Positions 1 through 5,187 of a stretch of DNA of 5,187 nucleotides are shown here, in pieces. Numbering within the stretch: position 1 is the first letter of the stretch; every line of letters begins with the position of its first letter. Below the pieces are notes generated by a model. The model saw nothing but the letters and a program-made list of their open reading frames with translations. It was not told where the DNA came from and made no database searches. This DNA is from Lysobacterales bacterium CG_4_10_14_3_um_filter_64_11. Its GTDB lineage: Bacteria; Pseudomonadota; Gammaproteobacteria; Xanthomonadales; Xanthomonadaceae. The stretch lies in NCBI GenBank assembly GCA_002782905.1, contig PFJA01000003.1, positions 1 to 5,187 of the forward strand, in the 5' to 3' direction. The translations under genes were made by a program, and so were the position numbers.

Positions 1-57
1 GGCAATATACGCGATGCCATTCCGTACCCGCGCGCGCCCGGCCACGCGGAGTTCTGA
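1..57 (+). CDS. asnS: Asparaginyl-tRNA synthetase, C-terminal end (5' partial)
   Basis: Frame 1 is open from the left edge and reads GNIRDAIPYPRAPGHAEF followed by TGA at 55-57. This is the characteristic C-terminus of bacterial asparaginyl-tRNA synthetase: after the class II motif 3 region these proteins end in a segment like NVRDVIPFPRTPxNAxF, immediately followed by the stop. The related aspartyl- and lysyl-tRNA synthetases carry the IRDVI part but end differently. The enzyme charges tRNA-Asn with asparagine in the cytoplasm. Only 18 residues are visible, so the call rests on this tail alone. The next start codon lies 2 nt after the stop, which suggests cotranscription and translational coupling with the small genes downstream. 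Confidence 0.82.
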   Translation, partial: GNIRDAIPYPRAPGHAEF

Positions 58-59
58 GC

Positions 60-362
60 ATGGCCGTGCTGTTGCTCATCCTGTGTTCGCTGGCGGTTGT
101 CATCATCGGTTTTACCGGCTATGTGATTTTCGGCCCACTGACCTATCGCCATTTGATCGATCGCAACGCCACCGTCGGCGCATCGTCGTTTTCGCCCACG
201 TTTTGCTGGTGGCTGTTGCGTGGCGGTTATCGCGCCAACCGTGACCCGAATCTCAGCGGTCTGGCGACGCCGGCGCGGATCCTGCTGAGCGTAATCATCA
301 TCGGCCTGATCGGCTGCCTGCTGTGGCTGCTGATCAAGGCCGGGCAAGTGAGCTTTTCATGA
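60..362 (+). CDS. Small two-helix membrane protein, function unknown
   Basis: A 100-residue protein that I do not recognise as a named family. Two hydrophobic stretches, about residues 2-25 and 72-93, look like transmembrane helices. They flank a polar loop of about 45 residues that contains Arg, His and Asn and an aromatic FCWW stretch near residues 48-51. The start at 60 is supported by GGAG at 48-51, 8 nt upstream, and by its 2-nt distance from the asnS stop. The stop TGA (360-362) overlaps the next start as ATGA, so the two small proteins are probably made together. The helix-loop-helix layout suggests an inner-membrane protein, but no activity can be inferred. Confidence 0.8.
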   Translation: MAVLLLILCSLAVVIIGFTGYVIFGPLTYRHLIDRNATVGASSFSPTFCWWLLRGGYRANRDPNLSGLATPARILLSVIIIGLIGCLLWLLIKAGQVSFS

Positions 363-658
363 TGCAAACGACATGGTGGCTGTCATCGTTGGGTAATTTT
401 CTGGTCTGGGCGCGGCTCGACGTACGCCCGGCCGGAACCGCGCAGGTGCTCGACTGTGACGGCAACGTGCTCAACTACGAAAGCGAGGATAACGCCCGCG
501 CGGCACTGCTTGATGCCGAGTTCCAGGCCTTTGATGGCATTGATGAACACGATGCCGAGCGCATGGGCTTTGTGCTGGGGCAGGTGCAGCCGCCCAGCGC
601 CGCCGGCGACGAGGAACTGGCGCAACGCATGATTCAGCCGTTGCGGCACTCGGCCTGA
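359..658 (+). CDS. Conserved-looking small acidic protein, function unknown
   Basis: A 99-residue protein starting MMQTTWW. I chose the start at 359 because its ATG overlaps the upstream stop as ATGA. The in-frame ATG at 323 lies deep inside the upstream gene and has no ribosome-binding site. Residues 1-20 are moderately hydrophobic and rich in Trp. The central part (about residues 30-70) is strongly acidic, with DCDGN, ESED and DGIDEHDAER clusters, and reads as a compact soluble domain. The pattern is like that of hypothetical proteins I have seen in Xanthomonadales and Betaproteobacteria, but I cannot attach a function. A 40-nt gap separates it from the PilZ gene. Confidence 0.75.
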   Translation: MMQTTWWLSSLGNFLVWARLDVRPAGTAQVLDCDGNVLNYESEDNARAALLDAEFQAFDGIDEHDAERMGFVLGQVQPPSAAGDEELAQRMIQPLRHSA

Positions 659-698
659 GCCATGTGTCGCCATCTGCGCGCCCGCCAAGGACCATGCC

Positions 699-1001
699 AT
701 GCCCGATGATCTGAGATCCCCCCGCCGTGATTCGTTGCGCGTGCCCTATGCGGCGATGGTGATGGTGGTGCGCGGCAATGATGCTTGGGTGTGCGAATTG
801 CAGGATCTGTCGATTGGCGGCTGCGGGGTTTTCCGCCCGGCACAATGCACGTTGCAGGAGGCCGACGTCGTGCGTCTGTATTTCTACGAGCAGGTCGGCC
901 CGGCGGTGGCGGTGAATGCGCGGGTGGCACGCATCGAGGATTCCAGCCTCGGTTTTGAGTACCACGAATTGCAGGACGTGCCGCCGGCGCGGCGCACCTG
1001 A
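699..1001 (+). CDS. Single-domain PilZ protein (probable c-di-GMP receptor)
   Basis: A 100-residue protein made up entirely of a PilZ domain. Both c-di-GMP-binding motifs are present: the RxxxR signature at R10-R14 (RRDSLR) and the [D/N]xSxxG signature at D36-G41 (DLSIGG). A beta-rich segment with FEYHEL near the C-terminus follows, as expected for the barrel. Such proteins bind cyclic di-GMP in the cytoplasm and pass the signal to a partner protein, often affecting motility, type IV pili, exopolysaccharide or virulence. No output domain is fused, so the partner is unknown. AAGGA at 686-690 lies 8 nt before this ATG, favouring it over the out-of-frame ATG at 694. The carbonic anhydrase start is 11 nt after the stop. 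Confidence 0.9.
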   Translation: MPDDLRSPRRDSLRVPYAAMVMVVRGNDAWVCELQDLSIGGCGVFRPAQCTLQEADVVRLYFYEQVGPAVAVNARVARIEDSSLGFEYHELQDVPPARRT

Positions 1002-1012
1002 CCGGCCAACGC

Positions 1013-1687
1013 ATGGCAAACCCACAACCGCCTTCGGATATCGATGCGCTGCTGCGCAACAACCGCGCCTGGGCGGCGTCGACAGTGCGCGCAGACCCAC
1101 ACTTTTTCCAGCGCCTGGCGGGCCAGCAGACGCCGAAATACCTGTGGATCGGCTGCTCGGATTCGCGCGTGCCGGCCAACCAGATCACCGGCATGCAGCC
1201 CGGCGAAGTGTTCGTTCATCGCAATATCGCCAACGTGGTGGTGCACGCCGATCTCAACTGCCTGTCGGTGATCCAGTTTGCCGTTGATGTGCTCAAGGTC
1301 GAGCACATCATCGTGTGTGGCCATTACGGCTGCGGCGGCGTGCATGCGGTGCTGCACGACACCCGCGTCGGCCTCGCCGACAACTGGCTGCGCCACGTCG
1401 GCGATGTTGCGCAAAAGCACCGCGCAGTGCTGGCACACGTGGGCAGCGACGCACACCGCCACGCCCTGTTGTGTGATCTCAACGCGATCGAGCAGGCCAT
1501 CAACGTCTGCCAGAGCACCGTGGTGCGCGACGCCTGGGCGCGCGGCCAGGCCCTGTCGGTGCATGGCTGGGTGTACGCCCTGCGCGATGGCCTGCTGCGC
1601 GCACTGACGCCGGGCATCGCGGACAGTGCCGCCATCGAGCCGGCATATCAGGCGGCGCTTGCGCGCATCCACGCACTGACCCAATGA
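1013..1687 (+). CDS. can: Beta-class carbonic anhydrase
   Basis: A 224-residue cytoplasmic zinc enzyme interconverting CO2 and bicarbonate, close in length to E. coli Can and the Haemophilus enzyme. Zinc ligands are visible as C48 and D50 in the CSDSR motif and H104 and C107 in GHYGCGG, with the partner Arg at R52. HRNIAN (69-74) and VHGWVY (183-188) are typical of the family. W45, R70 and Y188 match the Trp, Arg and Tyr that form the non-catalytic bicarbonate site of type II enzymes, so allosteric inhibition by bicarbonate at low pH is likely. No clear Shine-Dalgarno precedes the ATG, so translation may depend on coupling to the PilZ gene 11 nt upstream. The last sense codon and the stop lie inside an inverted repeat (1682-1826). 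Confidence 0.95.
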   Translation: MANPQPPSDIDALLRNNRAWAASTVRADPHFFQRLAGQQTPKYLWIGCSDSRVPANQITGMQPGEVFVHRNIANVVVHADLNCLSVIQFAVDVLKVEHIIVCGHYGCGGVHAVLHDTRVGLADNWLRHVGDVAQKHRAVLAHVGSDAHRHALLCDLNAIEQAINVCQSTVVRDAWARGQALSVHGWVYALRDGLLRALTPGIADSAAIEPAYQAALARIHALTQ

Positions 1688-1826
1688 CACTTGCTTTAGC
1701 CGGAAGTCCCTCGATTCGTCATTCCCGCGAAAGCGGGAATCCAGTAACTTCAGCAGCTTGGGCAACAGCGAAAGGCGCTGGATGCCCGCCGTCGCGGGCA
1801 TGACGACGTTGAAGCAAGTGCCATTG
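1682..1826. mobile_element. 145-bp MITE-like/REP-type palindromic element between convergent genes
   Basis: The ends are inverted repeats: CAATGACACTTGCTT (1682-1696) matches the reverse complement of 1812-1826 at 14 of 15 bases. Inside is a second, 28-bp inverted repeat pair, 1717-1744 and 1778-1805, about 24 of 28 identical. Each arm of that pair is itself a hairpin: ATTCCCGC-GAAA-GCGGGAAT at 1721-1740 and ATGCCCGC-CGTC-GCGGGCAT at 1782-1801, both with perfect 8-bp stems. The stem difference between arms is compensated (T-A in one, G-C in the other), which indicates that the structure is maintained. No coding potential or clear target duplication is seen. Such sequences are dispersed non-autonomous repeats in many proteobacteria. 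Here it may also block read-through between the convergent carbonic anhydrase and receptor genes, although no U-tract follows the stems. Confidence 0.7.
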
Positions 1827-1911
1827 CGCCTTGACCCGCATTTCCCAGTCGTCCTGCTGCGGACGCCGCGATGCAGGGCTGGGATGCACCGCCCAACCGA
1901 TGTGCCGTGGC
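1827..1911. other. Short intergenic tail without a recognised feature
   Basis: These 85 bases separate the repeat element from the 3' end of the receptor gene. The only symmetry found is a 4-bp stem at 1859-1869 (GCGG-ACG-CCGC), too weak to call a terminator and without a T-run. No start codon with a ribosome-binding site opens a convincing gene on either strand. Confidence 0.5.
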
Positions 1912-3909
1912 TCAGAAATACACGCGCACACCAGCTGCAATATTGCGCCCCGGCAACGGCACCAGATCCTTGACTACCGATGTCGCCAGACGCGCGTTCG
2001 CATCGCCCAGATTATTGCCCTGTACGAATGCTTCCCAACTGCTGCGTTCGGTATCGAGGAACGTGTAGGCAAGGTTGGCGTTGAGCATCGTGTAATCGCC
2101 GGTTTCAGTTTCAAACTCGGCGTTGCGATTCTGGCTGAAGGTACGCACCGCACCGATACCGGCACGCAACGCATCGCCGCGCCAGGTGAACTCGGCACCG
2201 AGCCGACCAGCCGGAATGCGCGGCAGATTGGCGCCGCCGGAGCGGGTGGCGCGCACGCGATCGCCATAAACGCGCAAGTCGAACGCGCCGGCTTCGTTGT
2301 CGGCCAGATGGAACGTCGCCTCGCCCTCGACACCACGAAAAACAGCATCCGATTGCAACCAGTTGCGGATCGGCAATTCGCTTTCGTCGTCGATCAAGCC
2401 GGCGTCGGCCAGGAAAATGAAATTGTCGAACCAGTTGCGGTACGCCGACAGCTCGGCCTCGAAGCGACCGCCGTGATAGTGCAGGCCCAGTTCGATCTGG
2501 CGCGAGGTTTCCTTGCCCAGCAGCGGATCGCCGATCTCAAACGTGGCGGTGGCCACATGCGGGCCGTTGGCAAACAGCTCTTCTTCGGCCGGTGCGCGTT
2601 GCGCGCGATCCAGATTGAGCGATAGATGCACCTGCTCGCTGAACTTCCAACGCGCCCCCGCCGAAGCGCTGAGCAGAGCGAAAGAAACCTTGCTGCCGTT
2701 GTCGGGATTGCTGCCCTGAAAATCGCTGCGTGCACCCAACTCCAGCTTCAGCCGATCCCACTCGCCTTGCTCGATCACGAACACACCGAGGTTGCGGGTG
2801 CGGGTGCCCGGAACGAACGCCTCCTCGCCAATGGCTTCGAACTGTTTGCTGCCCGCCTGCACACCCAACGCGCCGTGCCATGCGCCGAACGCGGCGTGGG
2901 TTGCTTCCAGCCGCAGTTCGTTACCGTCGCTGAGAAACGTCGTGCCCACCGCGTCGCCTTCAAATTCGATGTGCTTGTAGTCGGTATGCCCAAACGCCAA
3001 CTCGATTCGCTCGATGGCAGCGAACGGCTTGCTGAGCCCGGCCTTGAGGTCGTAACGGGTTTGCTCGACATCGAGAGTGACGCCCGGATCGACATCATCG
3101 CCAGGCTCGGCCGGATTGCCATAGTCGCTTTGGTAACGCGATACCGACGCGCCAGCGAAACCCCAATCGCCGAAGATCGAGCCGGCAACGGCGCCGGCCT
3201 GATTGTTGACATCGCTGTTGGCCAACTTGCCCTTGGGCAGGTCCTGATTGCCGGCATCGCGGTACAGGCCATCGACATGCACCGCATAGCTATCGCCACC
3301 GGCATCAACGCGGCTCATCCCGGTAAATCCATCGGAACCGGCGTCGTAACGCAACTCGGCGCGGCCACTGAGGGGCGCATCGAGCGCCGACTCGCGGATG
3401 CGTCCATCGACCACATTGACCACACCGCCGATGGCGCCGGAACCGTAGAGCAAGGTCGAAGGGCCTTTGAGCACCTCGATCTGGTCGGCCAGAAACGGTT
3501 CCAGCGCCACCGCGTGATCCTGACTGATGTTGGATACGTCATTGCTGTTCAAGCCATCGCTCAGCACCGCCACACGCGGGCCATCCAGGCCGCGGATGAT
3601 TGGCCGACCGACGCCAGGCCCGAAATAGGTGGTGGTGACACCGGGGATCGAGGACACCGTTTCGCCGAGCGTATTGGCTTTGCGGGCATCAAGTTCTTCG
3701 CCAAACAACACCGCGACCGGCGAGACAATATCATCGGCGCCCTGCCCCAAGGGCACCCCGGTTACGGTGACAGTATCCAGCGTCTTGACATCGCGTTTGC
3801 TGCCATCCGGCGCGGCAGAGGCATCATCGCTCTGCGCATGCGCAGCGGCGGCGAACAACAAGGCAGAAACCGCCAGGGCAAGCGGGTTGAAACGCAGCGT
3901 GGTGTTCAT
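1912..3909 (-). CDS. znuD: ZnuD-like TonB-dependent outer-membrane zinc receptor
   Basis: A complete 665-residue TonB-dependent receptor. Residues 1-25 form a signal peptide ending AHA before Q26. A TonB box (DTVTVTG, 45-51) is followed by the plug domain (about 58-170, with IIRGLDGPRV, EVLKGPSTLLYG and GGVVNVVDG) and a beta-barrel ending in the expected aromatic (VRVYF, F665). It resembles neisserial ZnuD at the plug motif DHAV (131-134), QRAPAEEELFANGPHVATATFE (437-458) and AYRNWFDNFIF (489-499). D131, H132 and H451, with E362 or E363, would correspond to the ZnuD zinc site as I recall it. The long His/Asp-rich loop of neisserial ZnuD is reduced to a short acidic stretch (268-275). The gene should pass Zn2+ into the periplasm using TonB-ExbBD. 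A Zur-type operator precedes it. Other metals or a zinc-chelate as substrate cannot be excluded. Confidence 0.85.
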   Translation of the reverse strand: MNTTLRFNPLALAVSALLFAAAAHAQSDDASAAPDGSKRDVKTLDTVTVTGVPLGQGADDIVSPVAVLFGEELDARKANTLGETVSSIPGVTTTYFGPGVGRPIIRGLDGPRVAVLSDGLNSNDVSNISQDHAVALEPFLADQIEVLKGPSTLLYGSGAIGGVVNVVDGRIRESALDAPLSGRAELRYDAGSDGFTGMSRVDAGGDSYAVHVDGLYRDAGNQDLPKGKLANSDVNNQAGAVAGSIFGDWGFAGASVSRYQSDYGNPAEPGDDVDPGVTLDVEQTRYDLKAGLSKPFAAIERIELAFGHTDYKHIEFEGDAVGTTFLSDGNELRLEATHAAFGAWHGALGVQAGSKQFEAIGEEAFVPGTRTRNLGVFVIEQGEWDRLKLELGARSDFQGSNPDNGSKVSFALLSASAGARWKFSEQVHLSLNLDRAQRAPAEEELFANGPHVATATFEIGDPLLGKETSRQIELGLHYHGGRFEAELSAYRNWFDNFIFLADAGLIDDESELPIRNWLQSDAVFRGVEGEATFHLADNEAGAFDLRVYGDRVRATRSGGANLPRIPAGRLGAEFTWRGDALRAGIGAVRTFSQNRNAEFETETGDYTMLNANLAYTFLDTERSSWEAFVQGNNLGDANARLATSVVKDLVPLPGRNIAAGVRVYF

Positions 3910-3910
3910 C

Positions 3911-3921
3911 AGACCGGGTCT
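3911..3921. repeat. Perfect 11-bp palindrome just upstream of the receptor start
   Basis: AGACCGGGTCT is a perfect inverted repeat around one central base. It occupies the place where a ribosome-binding site for the receptor would be expected (1-12 nt before the ATG). In RNA it can form only a short stem. No good Shine-Dalgarno sequence is visible in this leader. It may be chance or may influence translation. Confidence 0.35.
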
Positions 3922-3939
3922 CAGTCAAAGGTTAATGAC

Positions 3940-3959
3940 TGTAATGTTATAATATTACA
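3940..3959 (-). promoter_or_regulatory. Zur box (zinc-uptake repressor operator)
   Basis: The + strand reads TGTAATGTTATAATATTACA, identical to its own reverse complement at 18 of 20 positions. This matches the Zur operator type known in gammaproteobacteria (core TGTTATAATATAACA-like, built on ATGTTATA half-sites). It ends 30 nt upstream of the receptor start codon and covers the likely -10 region, so zinc-loaded Zur would block transcription and zinc depletion would release it. The AT-rich palindrome stands out in an otherwise G+C-rich window. No divergent gene uses it: the neighbouring kinase gene ends, rather than begins, on this side. Confidence 0.82.
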
Positions 3960-3972
3960 CTCGCAGGCGCAA
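3946..3972 (-). promoter_or_regulatory. Possible promoter of the receptor gene overlapping the Zur box
   Basis: On the - strand a TATAAC hexamer (3951-3946) could serve as -10, with TTGCGC (3972-3967) as a weak -35, spaced 15 bp apart, which is shorter than usual. The -10 lies inside the Zur palindrome, fitting repression by occlusion. The exact start site cannot be fixed from sequence. Confidence 0.3.
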
Positions 3973-3998
3973 CGCCGTCCGCCGGGAATTGGTCACGA

Positions 3999-4042
3999 GC
4001 GAAAGAAGCTGGATACCCGCTTTGGCTGGGGTGACGATTTGC
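3999..4042. repeat. Degenerate half copy of the dispersed palindromic repeat
   Basis: Positions 3999-4042 align without gaps to 1768-1811 of the larger element at about 32 of 44 bases, in the same orientation, sharing GCGAAAG, GCTGGAT, CCCGC and TGACGA. The stem is partly broken here (ACCCGC-TTTG-GC-T-GGGGT, with a bulge). The left half is mostly missing, though a CGGGAAT remnant sits at 3983-3989. It lies 11 nt beyond the 3' end of the kinase gene and could help end its transcript. Confidence 0.6.
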
Positions 4043-4053
4043 TCAGCGACGCC

Positions 4054-5187
4054 CTAAACGCCAAGCCGCTTGTTGTCGGGAAACCGGACATGGGCGATGG
4101 TGCCCTTGCCCAGCTCGCTTTCCAGGCTCACCGGCCAGCCGAAACGCTCGGACAAGCGGCGCACGATGCTCAGGCCGATGCCGTGGCCGTCGCGGCGGCC
4201 GTGCTGCGCACGATAAAATGGGTCGAATACGCGTGCCAATGCGTCACCATCAATGCCGATGCCGGTGTCTTGCACCACCACCTCGCCAGCGGTAATGCGC
4301 ACCGTGATGCTGCCCGCTTCGGTATACAGGCAGGCATTGCGCAGCAGGTTGCCGAGCAACACCGACAGCACCCGTGGCGGTGCGTGCAGGCTGAATGCCG
4401 CCTGTTCGTCGATCTGCAATTGCACCGGTTTGTCGAGCAGCAGCGGACGCGCTTTTTCCAGTTCGTCGCGCACGATCTCGTTGACAACGAAATCTTCATC
4501 GGGCAAACCGGTGTCGCCTTCGCGGGCAAGAATCAGGAATGCCTCGACCAACGCCAGCATATCGCGCGAGGCGGCCTGAATCCGCCGCACCGAACGCTGC
4601 GCGTGGGCATCGAGCGCGCCATCGGCCAGCAACAGATCGCAAGCCATGCGGATCACCGTCATCGGCGTGCGCAATTCGTGGCTGGCATCGCGGGTAAAAT
4701 TGCCCTCGCGCTCGACGAAGCGCTCGATGCGACTGGCAAACTCATGCAGCGAGCGCGCCAGCACCAGCGTCTCGCCTTCGACATCGAGCGGCAGATTGTG
4801 CGGGTCCAGCGCACTGGCGTCCGGATGCTTGGGGTCCCAGCGCTCCACCACATGTGCCAGCCAGATCACCGGCGACACCGCCCGCCGCGACACCCGATAC
4901 GTGGCCCATGCCACCAGATAAATCAGCAACAGCACCAGGATCAGCGGCACCACGCCGAACCAGAACGCCAGCGCGTCGACTTGTTCTTGCTTGAATACCA
5001 GCACCAGCGTGCCGGCCGGCTTCGCATCAACCAACACCAACGCCCCGCCCTGCGCCCGCGGCAGGCTGTGATAACCCGGGTGCAGTTCACGCAGAACCGC
5101 GGGCACCGGGTTGCCCACGTCGCCTGGCGCCAACAGATAGCCCATCATGTTGAAGGTATCGGGTGGTGGCGCGTGCGGGTCGATGGC
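4054..5187 (-). CDS. Membrane sensor histidine kinase (5' end outside window)
   Basis: The reading frame is open to the right edge, so the N-terminus is missing; 377 residues are visible (numbered here from the edge). About residues 1-70 are the end of a periplasmic sensor domain, followed by a transmembrane helix (about 72-97) and a linker. The kinase core is complete: H-box with phospho-acceptor H170 (ASHELRTP), N-box with N284 (NLLRNACLYT), G1 box D307TGIGI, F-box FDPFYR near 321-326 and G2 box GHGIGLS (334-340). It should autophosphorylate and pass phosphate to a response regulator, probably encoded beyond 5187. The visible sensor segment (PAVLRELHPGYHSL) recalls the ColS/VgrS group of metal-related kinases, but this is a weak resemblance. 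An ATG at 5148 is internal, not the start. Confidence 0.92.
   Translation of the reverse strand, partial: AIDPHAPPPDTFNMMGYLLAPGDVGNPVPAVLRELHPGYHSLPRAQGGALVLVDAKPAGTLVLVFKQEQVDALAFWFGVVPLILVLLLIYLVAWATYRVSRRAVSPVIWLAHVVERWDPKHPDASALDPHNLPLDVEGETLVLARSLHEFASRIERFVEREGNFTRDASHELRTPMTVIRMACDLLLADGALDAHAQRSVRRIQAASRDMLALVEAFLILAREGDTGLPDEDFVVNEIVRDELEKARPLLLDKPVQLQIDEQAAFSLHAPPRVLSVLLGNLLRNACLYTEAGSITVRITAGEVVVQDTGIGIDGDALARVFDPFYRAQHGRRDGHGIGLSIVRRLSERFGWPVSLESELGKGTIAHVRFPDNKRLGV

Noticed and set aside
14..244. 76-codon + strand open frame
   Set aside because: Overlaps the asnS tail and the small membrane protein gene in another frame, is Arg-rich, and has no ribosome-binding site.
323..358. 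Upstream ATG at 323 as start of the acidic protein
   Set aside because: It would overlap the membrane protein gene by 40 bases without a ribosome-binding site; the ATGA overlap at 359 is a better start.
884..1801. 305-codon - strand open frame
   Set aside because: It covers the carbonic anhydrase gene in antisense and runs through the hairpin element; the opposite strand encodes a clear enzyme.
1778..1805. Classic intrinsic terminator for the carbonic anhydrase gene
   Set aside because: The stem is strong but no T-run follows on either strand, so it is described as part of a repeat and not as an intrinsic terminator.
1677..1836. TGACC on both sides of the repeat (1677-1681 and 1832-1836) as a target-site duplication
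   Set aside because: The right copy is 5 nt away from the element end, so it does not abut the inverted repeat and is likely chance.
1831..2625. Long + strand open frame of 264 codons
   Set aside because: It lies antisense to the receptor gene and overlaps its 3' half; composition is that of a G+C-rich shadow frame and no domain or ribosome-binding site supports it.
5146..5148. ATG at 5148 as start of the histidine kinase
   Set aside because: The frame stays open for 13 more codons to the edge, and starting here would truncate the sensor domain and remove any first transmembrane helix.

Overview
The window is G+C-rich, densely coded proteobacterial DNA. The gene content and the dispersed palindromic repeat suggest a gammaproteobacterium, most likely of the Xanthomonadales/Lysobacterales. 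That assignment rests on recognition and was not computed.

Layout. Positions 1-1687 (+ strand) look like one transcription unit. It begins with the last 18 codons of asparaginyl-tRNA synthetase (asnS). Two nucleotides later comes a small two-helix membrane protein, which overlaps by ATGA a 99-residue acidic protein of unknown function. A single-domain PilZ protein with intact c-di-GMP-binding motifs follows, then a beta-class carbonic anhydrase. Positions 1682-1826 hold a palindromic, MITE-like/REP-like repeat that overlaps the stop codon of the carbonic anhydrase gene. It lies between convergent genes. The remaining 85 bases up to 1911 show nothing I can identify.

Positions 1912-3909 (- strand) encode a complete TonB-dependent outer-membrane receptor of the ZnuD (zinc uptake) type. 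A near-perfect 20-bp Zur-box-like palindrome sits 30 nt upstream of its start codon, so the gene is probably induced by zinc starvation. Between the receptor and the next gene there is also a decayed half copy of the same dispersed repeat (about 3999-4042). Positions 4054-5187 (- strand) hold the C-terminal 377 residues of a membrane sensor histidine kinase whose 5' end is outside the window.

How the parts fit. The clearest regulatory unit is the Zur box plus the ZnuD-like receptor, which would bring Zn2+ across the outer membrane using TonB energy. The carbonic anhydrase is itself a zinc enzyme, but it is on the other side of the repeat and convergent, so any link is only thematic. The histidine kinase probably forms a two-component system with a response regulator beyond the right edge. 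I see no wholly new system. The points most worth checking are the nested inverted-repeat element, the ZnuD homologue without the histidine-rich loop, and the asnS-PilZ-carbonic anhydrase cluster with two uncharacterised small genes.
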